Part shown: one piece after another, positions 18,138 through 27,324 of the stretch
Position numbering within the stretch: the stretch's first letter is position 1
Layout of the letters: every line of letters starts with the position of its first letter
Source: Leeuwenhoekiella palythoae
GTDB lineage: Bacteria; Bacteroidota; Bacteroidia; Flavobacteriales; Flavobacteriaceae
NCBI RefSeq assembly: GCF_900130045.1
Contig: NZ_FQXT01000006.1
Span: forward strand, 3,488 to 67,487
Length of the DNA: 64,000 nt
Direction: 5' to 3'
The notes under the pieces: generated by a model
Databases searched by the model: none
Told to the model about the DNA's origin: nothing
What the model saw: only the letters and a program-made list of their open reading frames with translations
Program-made: the position numbers and the translations under genes

Positions 18138-18995
18138 TTAATTGCGAACTGGCTGATTTAAAATCAAGTCTATGTAAAGGTTGATATTCTTTTTCAGTTC
18201 TTTTCGGTGTGATATAAAATCAAGGAAACCGTGCTCTTTTAAAAATTCTGCTGTCTGAAAATCTTCTGGCAATTCTTGGCCGGTAGTATCGCGTACAACA
18301 CGAGGTCCTGCAAAACCAATTAAAGCTCCCGGCTCAGAAATATTAATATCACCTAACATCGCAAATGAAGCAGTGGTTCCACCGGTGGTAGGATCTGTAC
18401 ATAACGAGATGTATGGAATTTTTGCTTCAGCAAGTTGAGCTAGTTTAGCAGAAGTTTTTGCTAATTGCATTAAGGATAATGCAGCTTCCATCATACGTGC
18501 TCCACCAGATTTTGAAATGATCACTAAAGGAACGTTGTGCTTAAGGGAGTAATCTGCGGCACGCGCGATTTTCTCACCCACTACAGAACCCATAGATCCA
18601 CCGATGAACTTAAAATCCATTGCAGCAACAACAAGGTCTTTACCCATACTTTTACCTACGGCAGTACGTACGGCATCTTTTAAACCGGTTTTTGCTTCTG
18701 CATCCTTGAGGCGGTCAACATATTTTTTAGTGTCTTCAAACCCTAGCGGATCTTTTGAAGTAAGATTTTTATCTAGCTCTTTGTATTTGCCTTCATCAAA
18801 AAGAATTGAAAAATACTCATTACTGCCTATTCTTACGTGATAATCATCTTCTGGACTTACGTAAAAATTCTTAGCAAGTTCATCTGCATCAATGATTTTA
18901 CCGGTAGGAGATTTATACCAAAGTCCTTTAGGTACATCTTTTTTATTTTCGGTAGCAGTTTGTATTCCTTTTTCTTTCCGTTTAAACCAAGCCAT
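18138..18995 (-). CDS. accD: Acetyl-CoA carboxylase carboxyltransferase subunit beta
   Basis: 285 residues, of family length. With AccA it transfers CO2 from carboxybiotin to acetyl-CoA, the first step of fatty acid synthesis. The crotonase-like core is intact: [68 protein letters not shown]. The N-terminal zinc ribbon is degenerate: where family members have CxxC...CxxC, this protein has KSPTGK and VSPEDD, so all four zinc ligands are missing (replaced by S, G, S and D). No accA is adjacent. It follows fbaA after a terminator. Confidence 0.95.
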   Translation of the reverse strand: MAWFKRKEKGIQTATENKKDVPKGLWYKSPTGKIIDADELAKNFYVSPEDDYHVRIGSNEYFSILFDEGKYKELDKNLTSKDPLGFEDTKKYVDRLKDAEAKTGLKDAVRTAVGKSMGKDLVVAAMDFKFIGGSMGSVVGEKIARAADYSLKHNVPLVIISKSGGARMMEAALSLMQLAKTSAKLAQLAEAKIPYISLCTDPTTGGTTASFAMLGDINISEPGALIGFAGPRVVRDTTGQELPEDFQTAEFLKEHGFLDFISHRKELKKNINLYIDLILNQPVRN

Positions 18996-19067
18996 ATTTT
19001 GTGCTTTTTAGTTTGTAAGCTTTTAGGGGTGCTTCTTAAAAATTAAGAGGCTGTTTTTAAAGGTTGA

Positions 19068-19097
19068 AAAACCTCAGAATATAAATCCTGAGGTTTT
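19068..19097 (-). terminator. Intrinsic terminator after fbaA
   Basis: Ten-base-pair perfect stem AAAACCTCAG / CTGAGGTTTT with a 10-nt loop; T-runs flank both sides. It separates fbaA from accD. Confidence 0.75.
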
Positions 19098-19122
19098 AAA
19101 ATTTCTTTTCGCGGATGCGAAA

Positions 19123-20190
19123 TTACAAAGTATTTACGTTATTTAAATCTTCAAACGCTTTTTCTAAACGCGCAACAAAAGATTCTTCACCTTTACGTAA
19201 CCAAACGCGTGGATCGTAAAATTTCTTATTTGGGCTGTCTTCTCCGGTTGGGTTACCTATTTGTGTTTGAAGATAGTCTGCATTTGCATCAAAATATTTG
19301 CGAATACCTTCAGTAAATGCCCACTGTAAATCAGTGTCAATATTCATTTTGATAACACCGTAGCTGATACCTTCGCGAATTTCTTCAACGGTAGAACCAC
19401 TTCCTCCGTGGAATACAAAGTCGATATGGTTTTCTCCAACCCCGTATTTTTCTGAAATATATTCCTGAGAATTCTTCAAAATTTTCGGAGTCAATTTTAC
19501 GTTACCAGGCTTGTAAACCCCGTGAACGTTACCAAAAGCCGCAGCGATAGTAAACTGATCACTTACTTTGCTTAATTCTTCATAAGCGTAAGCAACTTCT
19601 TCTGGCTGCGTATACAATTTAGAAACGTCAACATCAGAGTTATCTACACCATCTTCTTCACCACCGGTGATACCAAGTTCGATCTCAAGAGTCATTTCCA
19701 TCTTGCTCATACGCTCAAGGTATTTTTTACAAAGCTCGATGTTCTCTTCAATAGGCTCTTCACTAAGGTCAATCATATGAGAGCTAAAAAGGGAATGCCC
19801 ATGTTCTTTATAGTATTCTTCAGAAGCATCAAGAAGACCGTCAATCCAAGGTAAAAGTTTTTTAGCGCAGTGGTCAGTATGTAAAATAACTGTTGCGCCA
19901 TAACGCTTTGCTAATTCGTGCACGTGTTTTGCTCCTGCGATTGCTCCTGCAACTGCTGCTTGCTGGTTATCGTTGGCATAACCTTTTCCTGCGTTAAATT
20001 GAGCACCTCCGTTAGAAAATTGAAGGATCACAGGTGCATTTAATTTTGCAGCTGTTTCTAAAACACCGTTTATGGTATTAGAGCCGATTACATTTACAGC
20101 TGGAAGCGCGTAGCCATTTTCTTTAGCGTGTTTAAAAATTGCCTGAACTTCTTTACCGGTTGCAACCCCCGGTTTGATACTATGACTCAT
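19123..20190 (-). CDS. fbaA: Class II fructose-bisphosphate aldolase
   Basis: A 355-residue zinc-dependent TIM-barrel aldolase of the long (E. coli FbaA) type; it cleaves fructose 1,6-bisphosphate to dihydroxyacetone phosphate and glyceraldehyde 3-phosphate and works in reverse in gluconeogenesis. Metal and substrate motifs visible: ILHTDHCAKKLLPW (zinc His and catalytic Asp), ELGITGGEEDGVDNS, AFGNVHGVYKPGNV, FVFHGGSGST and YGVIKMNIDTD. It has its own terminator. Complete. Confidence 0.97.
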   Translation of the reverse strand: MSHSIKPGVATGKEVQAIFKHAKENGYALPAVNVIGSNTINGVLETAAKLNAPVILQFSNGGAQFNAGKGYANDNQQAAVAGAIAGAKHVHELAKRYGATVILHTDHCAKKLLPWIDGLLDASEEYYKEHGHSLFSSHMIDLSEEPIEENIELCKKYLERMSKMEMTLEIELGITGGEEDGVDNSDVDVSKLYTQPEEVAYAYEELSKVSDQFTIAAAFGNVHGVYKPGNVKLTPKILKNSQEYISEKYGVGENHIDFVFHGGSGSTVEEIREGISYGVIKMNIDTDLQWAFTEGIRKYFDANADYLQTQIGNPTGEDSPNKKFYDPRVWLRKGEESFVARLEKAFEDLNNVNTL

Positions 20191-20257
20191 AAGTTGTTGT
20201 TTACTTAGTTAAGGGCATAAAATTAATAAATAATTAGGGTTTGACCACCTAATTTGC

Positions 20258-22852
20258 TTAGAAAGGATAGTTAATACCCACGTTGTAGACCGCATTAGAA
20301 AAATTTGTGTTTTTAAACCAGCGTTCGCCGTTAGGTAGCGCGGGATCATAGGTTTTAAATCCTATATCAAAACGCAAAACAAAAAAGCTAAAATCATAGC
20401 GTAGGCCAAAACCGGTTCCTACGGCGATATCTTCAAGACTTTTAAGGCCAGTAAAAGTAGCCTGCGGATCTTCAATATTATCTAGAGCGTTCCAGATGTT
20501 TCCTACATCGGCAAAAATGGCGCCTTTTAAATCACCTAAAAAGGTAAAGCGTTGTTCTGCATTAAACGCCAGTTTCATATTGGCTTCATTAAAATCGTTA
20601 GGGCTATCCGTGCTTCCTGGGCCTAAGCGGTATGCTTGCCAAGCACGGTTGTCGTTAGATCCACCACCAAAAAAACTGCGAATAAAAGGGATGCTGTTTG
20701 AATTTCCATACGGAATCGCGATACCTCCGTATGCACGTACAGCCAATATATTATCGTTGCCAAAATCCCAATGTTTAATAAAATCCAATTCGGTTTTTAC
20801 ATATTGCGAGAAGGTCACGCCCAGAACTCTTGAGGAACCGTTTTCATTTTCTTCAAGTCCTATTAGATTACTAATGGCGCTTAGCGTATTACCGGCAACT
20901 TCAAGTTTGGCTCTAAAACTGGTAAACTCATCGTCAAATAAATTATCCCGGGTGTTTTTATAGTAGGTAAAACTAGAAGCTAGGATCAAGTTGTCTTCGG
21001 TAAGACGCTGGCGGCGTTCTTCAATATTTACAACGTCATTAAACTCTGTTGTGGTAACGGCAATATTTCGGTTTTGCACGGCATTTATAAAGTCTAAAGC
21101 ACCATCCGGAATATCTAAATTGCCATCTTCATTTAAATACGGAAGCACCTGAGTAGGATACCCAAGAGCGATGGTGTTCAGTTCGTCATACGAATTCTCA
21201 TAGACATTAAAATAGTTGGAGATATTCAAATTACGCACATACTGAATGTCAAAAAGATCAAAACGGTAATTCAAATTTTCTGAAGGGGTCCACTTATAAT
21301 TAATCCCGCCGGTGACATTTTGTTTATCTAAACCTATGTTTTGCTGAATACCTATACCGGTCGTGAAACTGGTGGAAGGTGACATTTCAGGTGCGATGAA
21401 ATTAGTGCGAATAGGGAAGAAGATACGCGGAATCGTCAGACTTACATCGGCACCTATTTCAGTGATATCAAAAAGCTCAGGGCTGTTGCTTCCTGCTGCG
21501 GTTCTGGAATCTCCTATACTCGCACGCCCGGAAATTTGCAAAGTTTCCATTCCGCCTAAAACATTTCTAATGCGTAGCGAACCACCGCCAGCAATCCCAA
21601 AACGTTGAATATTGGAGGTAGAAATATCAAAATCTGCCCTCAGATTGAATTTAGGCAGTGGGGTAAGCAGAATATTGGCGATAAGATCTGTGCCTTCTGG
21701 ATCATCAGGATCTTCAGAAAATCGAAGGTCTGGATATCTAAAAGTGCCCAGCTGACTTAACCGAATTAAGGTCTGATTACGTGCCTCGTCGCTGTAGGTT
21801 TCTCCGGGCTCAATAAAAATCGCATCGATCAAGCGTTTAGACTTATACCGCAATTTGTCATAAGCATAGAGGTAATGATCATCGCGCACCAGACTATCTG
21901 AATAGGTGTCGTTGCGCAAGGCATAACCATAATCTGTTGTGACTTTAACCTTACTTATTTTATGAACTTTTAATGGTAATTCATAAACCGAATCTCTCCC
22001 GCGAATCTCCCTGTTTCTAATGTTCATCTCGAGATTAACCCGATGGTTGGTATTCACCGAGTCTCCTACAAAACTTATAAATTCCTGATCAAAATGAAAC
22101 AAGCCGTTATTACGCATTAGTTCAGTGATGCGACTGGTTTCGGCGTTGATGTCGAGCAGTTCGTATTGCGCATCTTTCTTGATAAAAGACTCATTTTTAT
22201 GCGCTTGGTAAATAGAATCTGCAGCAGCAGATTTGATAAAGGTTTTTAACGAATCAATGATATACGGTCTTTGCGTATTTACCGAATAGATCACCTTAGC
22301 ACGTTTGTTTGCGCTGTCTTTCTCGATCTCATAGGTCGTTTCGGCATTAAACCAACCTTTACTGTTGTAGTATTCGGTTAAACGGTCTGCCGATCTTTTG
22401 GTAAGATTTTCGGTAATGATCGCGGGCTCTTCCCCAAAATCTTTAAGCACATCGTTAAAACCTAGTTTAAATTTGATGTACTTATCGAGTTGTTTTCGCG
22501 AGAGTACGCCAGACCAAAATTTTAACGTTCGCTGGTCGTTGTCGTTTAATTTATGCTGAAGAATGGTGTCTAAGTTGGGGCGCGCCCAATTGTAAATATA
22601 TAGTCTAACTGGAGTTCCTAAAAGCGGAACTTTTGTATTGGGCTGTAAATACGGAATGTTATTGATGTTATAGGCTTCGTTGACTTCACCGTTAACGACA
22701 ATCTCATTTTCAGAAAGTAAATATTTTCCTTGCGGAACACGCTTTACCGCGTCACAGGCAGCTAGAACGAGTAGCAGTATGATAAATAATCCTATTTTTG
22801 CGGAAAGTTTTTGCAAGGGCTTTTTTATAAAAATAACTTCAAAAATACACAT
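20258..22852 (-). CDS. tamL: TamL-type BamA/TamA family outer-membrane lipoprotein
   Basis: An 864-residue protein with a lipoprotein signal (FIILLLVLAAC, lipobox at LAAC), POTRA-like domains (about residues 40-400) and a C-terminal BamA/TamA-type barrel (about 430-864) containing FFGGGSNDNRAWQAYRLGPGS, the family's lid-lock-like motif, and ending in the aromatic/beta-signal strand VYNVGINYPF. In Bacteroidota this lipid-anchored TamA homologue partners with TamB in outer-membrane assembly. The start is ambiguous: the ATG at 22852 gives a 12-residue lead before the basic n-region; a TTG at 22816 gives a more normal signal peptide. It is divergent from the RNA methyltransferase, with 5 nt between starts. 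Confidence 0.9.
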   Translation of the reverse strand: MCIFEVIFIKKPLQKLSAKIGLFIILLLVLAACDAVKRVPQGKYLLSENEIVVNGEVNEAYNINNIPYLQPNTKVPLLGTPVRLYIYNWARPNLDTILQHKLNDNDQRTLKFWSGVLSRKQLDKYIKFKLGFNDVLKDFGEEPAIITENLTKRSADRLTEYYNSKGWFNAETTYEIEKDSANKRAKVIYSVNTQRPYIIDSLKTFIKSAAADSIYQAHKNESFIKKDAQYELLDINAETSRITELMRNNGLFHFDQEFISFVGDSVNTNHRVNLEMNIRNREIRGRDSVYELPLKVHKISKVKVTTDYGYALRNDTYSDSLVRDDHYLYAYDKLRYKSKRLIDAIFIEPGETYSDEARNQTLIRLSQLGTFRYPDLRFSEDPDDPEGTDLIANILLTPLPKFNLRADFDISTSNIQRFGIAGGGSLRIRNVLGGMETLQISGRASIGDSRTAAGSNSPELFDITEIGADVSLTIPRIFFPIRTNFIAPEMSPSTSFTTGIGIQQNIGLDKQNVTGGINYKWTPSENLNYRFDLFDIQYVRNLNISNYFNVYENSYDELNTIALGYPTQVLPYLNEDGNLDIPDGALDFINAVQNRNIAVTTTEFNDVVNIEERRQRLTEDNLILASSFTYYKNTRDNLFDDEFTSFRAKLEVAGNTLSAISNLIGLEENENGSSRVLGVTFSQYVKTELDFIKHWDFGNDNILAVRAYGGIAIPYGNSNSIPFIRSFFGGGSNDNRAWQAYRLGPGSTDSPNDFNEANMKLAFNAEQRFTFLGDLKGAIFADVGNIWNALDNIEDPQATFTGLKSLEDIAVGTGFGLRYDFSFFVLRFDIGFKTYDPALPNGERWFKNTNFSNAVYNVGINYPF
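22793..22800 (+). promoter_or_regulatory. -7 promoter box of the RNA methyltransferase gene
   Basis: TATTTTTG matches TAnnTTTG exactly; it lies inside the 5' coding end of the divergent tamL and predicts an about 52-nt leader. No TTG at -33. Confidence 0.5.
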
Positions 22853-22857
22853 TAGAC

Positions 22858-23571
22858 GTGGTTAGCAAAAGCCAAATAAAATTAATAACGAGTCTGTCTC
22901 AAAAAAAGTACCGCCAGCAACACGGCTTATTTGTGGTTGAAGGAATTAAAGGCATTCAAGAATTTCTTGATTCTCATTATACGCTGCACAGTTTGTACGC
23001 TTTAAAGGGATATTTTGAAGCACAAAATGCTATTGAAATTGCTGAAGCGGCACTCAAAAAAATCTCATTTTTAAAAACACCACAGAAGGCTTTAGCTGTT
23101 TTTGAGATTCCGAAGCTGAGTAGTGAAAAAGAAGCGGGTTTTCAATTGGTGCTAGACGATGTACGCGATCCCGGTAATCTGGGTACTCTGATCAGACTTT
23201 GTGATTGGTATGGGATCAAAACGCTGGTGTGTTCTCAGCAAACAGTAGATTGTTTTAATCCTAAAGTAGTGCAGGCCACAATGGGATCACTTACCCGAGT
23301 GAAGGTACATTACACAAATTTGGATACCTATTTATCGGGGCAGACGCTTCCGGTGTATGGGGCGTTTATGGATGGTGAAAATGTGTATCGCGCGTCAATG
23401 CTCGAAGATGCTATTTTGGTTTTAGGCAATGAAGCAAACGGAATTTCAAGCGCTGTTTCAGAAAAAATTCAGCATAAAATATGCATTCCACAATTTGGGA
23501 CTTCAACCACCGAAAGTTTAAACGTGGCAATCGCCGGGGCAATTTTAGTAAGCGAATTTAAACGCGGATAA
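22858..23571 (+). CDS. TrmH/SpoU family RNA 2'-O-methyltransferase
   Basis: 237 residues starting at a GTG codon (MVSKSQIKLI, which fits the family start). An N-terminal substrate-binding region (KKYRQQHGLFVVEGIKG) precedes a SPOUT knot with three motifs: DDVRDPGNLGTLIRLCDWYG, VLGNEANGIS and IPQFGTSTTESLNVAIAGAI. These enzymes 2'-O-methylate rRNA or tRNA with S-adenosylmethionine; which base is modified cannot be read from the sequence. The gene start is 5 nt from the divergent tamL start, so the promoters must overlap the opposite coding regions. Confidence 0.92.
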   Translation: MVSKSQIKLITSLSQKKYRQQHGLFVVEGIKGIQEFLDSHYTLHSLYALKGYFEAQNAIEIAEAALKKISFLKTPQKALAVFEIPKLSSEKEAGFQLVLDDVRDPGNLGTLIRLCDWYGIKTLVCSQQTVDCFNPKVVQATMGSLTRVKVHYTNLDTYLSGQTLPVYGAFMDGENVYRASMLEDAILVLGNEANGISSAVSEKIQHKICIPQFGTSTTESLNVAIAGAILVSEFKRG

Positions 23572-23573
23572 GC

Positions 23574-24323
23574 CTATTTGATCGCGCAGATACGCAGTCT
23601 TTTATAGTCGGCATAATAATGCCCGTCTCTAAACAAAGCTTGATGCACCTGCTCCTGAACCTCTTTGCGAATGGCGTCAGCTTCGGCGTCTGGGATATCG
23701 GTAAAATAGTGTTTGGCAAACATATTGAGCCAATCTATAATGCCGGTTTCAGGATCTTTTAATTTTGTAGGTCGCTCGTATAAATGCGCAAAGGTGACTT
23801 GAAATCCTGATTTTTCTAAGAAATAACAATATGTCCCCAACTTTGGGAAATACCAATTGATTGTTCGGGATTGTTTGATGTATCCTTTTTCTTTTAGAAC
23901 CGCACTTAAAGCAGTGATGATGGTTTCAATATTTCCGGCTCCACCCATTTCTAAGAGTAATCTACCGCCGGTTTTTAGGTTGCTGTACATCGCTGAGATC
24001 GCAGCCTCAGGATTCAAGATCCAGTGCAAGGTTGCATTACTAAAGATGGCGTCATAGGGTTTTTTATCAATAAAACTCTCACCCCGCGCCGTGATGAATT
24101 CAATACCATCAAATTTTGATTGAGCAGCATCAATCATCTCTTGCGAAGCATCAATACCTACCAGTTGAGCGCCACTTTCGGCAATCGCAGCAGTAAGTTC
24201 GCCGGTACCACAACCCAGATCTAAAATGCGTTCACCTTCCTGTGGATTAAGCATACTGATGAGGTCTTTTCCGTAGTTGAATACAAAACCGTGTTTTTCT
24301 CTATATAAATCTGCTTCCCACAT
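23574..24323 (-). CDS. Class I SAM-dependent methyltransferase
   Basis: 249 residues with a Rossmann methyltransferase core: motif I ILDLGCGTGELTAAIA, DASQEMIDAAQSK, the YDAIFSNATLHWI segment and GGRLLLEMGG. The layout resembles trans-aconitate methyltransferase-like proteins, but the substrate is unknown. Its start codon overlaps the porT stop (TAATG), so it is probably translated with porT in a ubiE-porT-methyltransferase operon. It is convergent with the RNA methyltransferase gene, 2 nt apart, with no terminator visible between them. Confidence 0.88.
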   Translation of the reverse strand: MWEADLYREKHGFVFNYGKDLISMLNPQEGERILDLGCGTGELTAAIAESGAQLVGIDASQEMIDAAQSKFDGIEFITARGESFIDKKPYDAIFSNATLHWILNPEAAISAMYSNLKTGGRLLLEMGGAGNIETIITALSAVLKEKGYIKQSRTINWYFPKLGTYCYFLEKSGFQVTFAHLYERPTKLKDPETGIIDWLNMFAKHYFTDIPDAEADAIRKEVQEQVHQALFRDGHYYADYKRLRICAIK

Positions 24324-25024
24324 TATTGAAAGGTAAAGTTTAAAAATATGCCGCGCGACTGCATAACTTCAATATTTGAAGTGTACAAACTATTAGGATC
24401 TTCATCTCTAACGAGTTCATCAGACAATGCAAATACACCGCGAATACTTGGTGAAAATTTAAAATAAGGTAAATATAAGTCAATGCCGAAACCTACCTCA
24501 TAATAAAAGGTATTGTTAGTCATTCTAAATTGGCCAGAGCTATTATCGTCCGGATTTTTCTCGTTGCTCGACAGGTTATGCGAATAGCTAAAGCCACCCA
24601 CTACAAAAGGTTTGAAATTGTTTAAGCGTTTAGTGGAAAACTTAAGCAAGAGCGGAAAATGAATGTAGGTAGAATTTAATTCTCGTATGCGATCGTTCTC
24701 ATCTCCCGGAATATCCAGATAAAAAAGCGTTCTGGCATTGTAAACGAGTCCGGGTTCAAAACGCAGATCTAGGTATTCATTTATGCGTTTATTTCCCAAG
24801 AGCCCAACATTGAAGCCATAGTTTTGTTCCACATAAATATCTGGTCTGTCTTCTTTATAATCAAAATTGAAATCATACCTGTTGATCCCAAAGTAATAAC
24901 CCCAACTCCACGATTTTTTGTCAAAATTCTCATCGTTGAGAATGCGCTCGCGGGTTAAAAATTGAGCTTGAATTTGAGAACCAGCCCAAATCAAAAAGAA
25001 AACAAGTACCAGTTTTTTTTGCAT
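24323..25024 (-). CDS. porT: PorT family beta-barrel protein, type IX secretion component
   Basis: 233 residues: a signal peptide (LVLVFFLIWAGSQIQAQ), then an outer-membrane barrel of the PorT type (SWGYYFGINRYDFNFDYKED, LRFEPGLVYNART, HFPLLLKFSTKRLNNFKPFVVGG-like strands, C-terminal IFLNFTFQ). PorT/SprT is required for type IX secretion in Porphyromonas and Flavobacterium, and porT next to ubiE is the typical flavobacterial arrangement. It begins 3 nt after ubiE ends. The call rests on both sequence and neighbour; a generic barrel is the alternative. Confidence 0.88.
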   Translation of the reverse strand: MQKKLVLVFFLIWAGSQIQAQFLTRERILNDENFDKKSWSWGYYFGINRYDFNFDYKEDRPDIYVEQNYGFNVGLLGNKRINEYLDLRFEPGLVYNARTLFYLDIPGDENDRIRELNSTYIHFPLLLKFSTKRLNNFKPFVVGGFSYSHNLSSNEKNPDDNSSGQFRMTNNTFYYEVGFGIDLYLPYFKFSPSIRGVFALSDELVRDEDPNSLYTSNIEVMQSRGIFLNFTFQ

Positions 25025-25027
25025 AAG

Positions 25028-25756
25028 TTACTTTGATGCTGAATAAATTGTGGCTACACCCATTGTTTGTGGGTGATCTTCAACATGTGTAAACCCTGTT
25101 TTTCTTAAAATATTGTTGAGTTTTTCACCATAAGGAAAAACAGAAGCGCTTTCGCTCAAATAAGCATATGCGTCGCGGTCTTTAGAAAATACGCGTCCTA
25201 TGAGCGGAAGTAAGGTTTTGGTATACAACCCGTAACCTTGTTTAAACGGAAATTTAGTAGGTACTGAAGTTTCTAGAATCACAAAAATTCCGCCGGGTTT
25301 TAGCACGCGAAGAATTTCGGAGAGGCCTTTTTCTAAGGTTTCAAAATTGCGAATCCCAAAAGCTACGGTGATGGCATCAAAATAATTGTCTTCAAAAGGA
25401 AGGTTTTCAGAATCTCCCTGAACCATTTCGATCGTGGTACTCAGGTTTTTTGATGCAATCTTATCCTTTCCTACTTGCAGCATTCCGGCAGAAATATCAA
25501 GACCAATGATCTTTTCGGCATCTGTTTTCGCCAGATTAATCGCCAGATCTCCGGTGCCTGTAGCAACATCAAGAATGCGTTTAGGCTGTGTGGCAGCAAC
25601 CATATTCACCACTTTTTTACGCCATTTTACGTCAATCCCAAATGAAATAACCCGGTTGAGCCCATCGTATTCTTTTGAAATTGTGTCAAACATTTGCTCA
25701 ACTTGCTCGCGTTTTGACCTGTCTGAATTCTTATACGGATTAACGTTACCGCTCAT
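25028..25756 (-). CDS. ubiE: Demethylmenaquinone methyltransferase
   Basis: 242 residues. It C-methylates demethylmenaquinone with S-adenosylmethionine, the last step of menaquinone synthesis, the quinone used by this phylum. Motifs: [78 protein letters not shown] and the C-terminal [11 protein letters not shown]. It is first gene of an operon with porT; a perfect -7 box lies 17 nt upstream of the start. Also named menG. Confidence 0.96.
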   Translation of the reverse strand: MSGNVNPYKNSDRSKREQVEQMFDTISKEYDGLNRVISFGIDVKWRKKVVNMVAATQPKRILDVATGTGDLAINLAKTDAEKIIGLDISAGMLQVGKDKIASKNLSTTIEMVQGDSENLPFEDNYFDAITVAFGIRNFETLEKGLSEILRVLKPGGIFVILETSVPTKFPFKQGYGLYTKTLLPLIGRVFSKDRDAYAYLSESASVFPYGEKLNNILRKTGFTHVEDHPQTMGVATIYSASK

Positions 25757-25772
25757 AACTTACTTTTATTGG

Positions 25773-25780
25773 CAAATATA
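25773..25780 (-). promoter_or_regulatory. -7 promoter box of ubiE-porT
   Basis: Minus-strand TATATTTG matches TAnnTTTG exactly; the predicted leader is only about 10 nt. Divergent from the trkA promoter about 80 bp away. Confidence 0.55.
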
Positions 25781-25851
25781 GTATTTGTTGCGTGATAGGA
25801 CGACCTGTTTTAGAAGGCTGTTATATTTAAAGTTATCTCTAGTAAATCTTA

Positions 25852-25859
25852 TATCTTTG
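25852..25859 (+). promoter_or_regulatory. -7 promoter box of trkA
   Basis: TATCTTTG matches TAnnTTTG exactly. The predicted start near 25865 gives a leader of about 105 nt containing hairpins (see 25865-25946). Confidence 0.6.
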
Positions 25860-25864
25860 CAAGG

Positions 25865-25946
25865 TTTTGCTCACAAAGTGACAGCAAAAGGCGTCGGTTT
25901 TTTATCGATGTTTGAACCTAACTCAAATTGCCTTACACCTCGTGTG
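25865..25946 (+). promoter_or_regulatory. Structured 5' leader of trkA
   Basis: The hairpin TTTTGCTCAC-AAA-GTG(AC)AGCAAAA occupies 25865-25889, starting at the predicted mRNA 5' end; ACAC-CTC-GTGT (25936-25946) is a second short hairpin. The frame stays open through the leader, but TrkA homology begins at 25971. No known riboswitch was recognised. Confidence 0.35.
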
Positions 25947-25970
25947 GCGGGCTGTTTATTAAAAATTGCT

Positions 25971-27320
25971 ATGAAGATTGTTATCGCAGGTGCCGGGGAA
26001 GTTGGCTTTCATTTGGCTAAACTTCTTTCTTTTGAATCGCAAGATATTACGCTTATCGATGTTGATAAAGACAGTATCTCCTATGCGGATACGCATCTTG
26101 ACATTCGCACCATTCGCGGAGATTCGACCTCTATCGCCGTTTTAAAAGAAGCGCGTATAGACACCACCGATCTTATTATTGCAGTTACCGCAAGTGAGAC
26201 TACCAATATCACGGTTTGTGTTTTGGCTAAGCAAATGGGCGCAAAGCGCACGATTGCACGGATTTCAAATACCGAGTTTATAGAAAATCAAGAAGTAGCC
26301 GGATTTAAGAAATTTGGAATAGACGAACTCATTTCGCCTGAAAGTCTTGCGGCTTCAGAAATAGAATTGCTCCTTAACCAGTCTGCATTTAATGATAGTT
26401 ATGAGTTTGAAAACGGAGCATTAACAATGGTTGGGACTTCGCTGAGCAGAACAGCTTCTTTTGTAGGAAAGAGCGTTAAAGAGGCGGCGCGTATTTTTCC
26501 CACATTGCACTTTATGCCGATCGCAATTCAGCGAGAAGGCACGCAGTATACTTTGATTCCGAGAGGAGATACGATCTTTAAAGAAGGTGATCAGGTTTAT
26601 TTTATGACGGTAAAAGAAGGGGTTGAAGAACTCTACAAGCTTACCGGTAAAATGAAGCAGGAGATCAGAAACGTGATGATTTTAGGCGGAAGTAAAATAG
26701 GTTATAAAACGGCACGTGATCTTTGCTCGCATAATTTTAAGGTAAAACTGGTAGAAAAAGACAATGATAAGGCTTACGATCTAGCCGAAAACCTACCCAA
26801 AACCTTGGTGATCAACGGGGACGGAAGAAACGTAGAACTTCTTGAAGAAGAGAATATCTACGATATGGATGCTTTTATTGCGGTAACCGGAAATAGTGAG
26901 ACTAATATAATGTCGTGCTTGGTAGCCAAGTCTAAGAGCGTAAAGAAAACCATCGCTCTAGTTGAGAATATGGATTATTTTCAGCTTTCGCACAGTATAG
27001 GAATCGATACCTTGATTAATAAGAAATTACTCGCGGCGAATAATATTTTTAGATACATACGTAAAGGTGATGTTGTGGCAATGACCAAACTTAATAATAT
27101 GAATGCCGAATTGCTAGAATTTAGCGCTAAGCCTAATTCTAAAGTTATAGGCAAACGCATTAGAGATTTAGATTTTCCGCGCTCAGCAACCATAGGAGGT
27201 ATCGTGCGCGACGGAAAAGGAATAATTCCGCTTGGAGAAAACCGCATAGAGGTGGGAGATCGTATTGTTGTATGTTGTTTATTGCGATCGATTAATAAAG
27301 TAGAACGCATGTTTATCTAA
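25971..27320 (+). CDS. trkA: Trk potassium uptake regulatory subunit TrkA
   Basis: 449 residues from the ATG at 25971 (MKIVIAGAGEVGFHLAKLLS), the family-typical start and length; upstream in-frame codons are leader sequence. It has two RCK halves, each a Rossmann NAD(H)-binding domain (GAGEVGFHLA and GGSKIGYKTA) followed by a TrkA-C domain (GKSVKEAARIFP; GKRIRDLDFPRSATIGGIV). The protein gates the TrkH channel on the cytosolic face in response to nucleotides. It is 4 nt from trkH, forming a two-gene potassium uptake operon. Confidence 0.96.
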   Translation: MKIVIAGAGEVGFHLAKLLSFESQDITLIDVDKDSISYADTHLDIRTIRGDSTSIAVLKEARIDTTDLIIAVTASETTNITVCVLAKQMGAKRTIARISNTEFIENQEVAGFKKFGIDELISPESLAASEIELLLNQSAFNDSYEFENGALTMVGTSLSRTASFVGKSVKEAARIFPTLHFMPIAIQREGTQYTLIPRGDTIFKEGDQVYFMTVKEGVEELYKLTGKMKQEIRNVMILGGSKIGYKTARDLCSHNFKVKLVEKDNDKAYDLAENLPKTLVINGDGRNVELLEEENIYDMDAFIAVTGNSETNIMSCLVAKSKSVKKTIALVENMDYFQLSHSIGIDTLINKKLLAANNIFRYIRKGDVVAMTKLNNMNAELLEFSAKPNSKVIGKRIRDLDFPRSATIGGIVRDGKGIIPLGENRIEVGDRIVVCCLLRSINKVERMFI

Positions 27321-27324
27321 GTAT

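Noticed and set aside
20496-20963. A 155-codon plus-strand ORF inside tamL.
   Set aside because: It is antisense to a well-supported barrel-coding region, has no homology-like motifs and no promoter.
25785-25970. A 62-residue N-terminal extension of TrkA from an in-frame ATG at 25785.
   Set aside because: The -7 box at 25852-25859 lies inside it, and TrkA family homology begins with MKIVIAGAGEVG at 25971.
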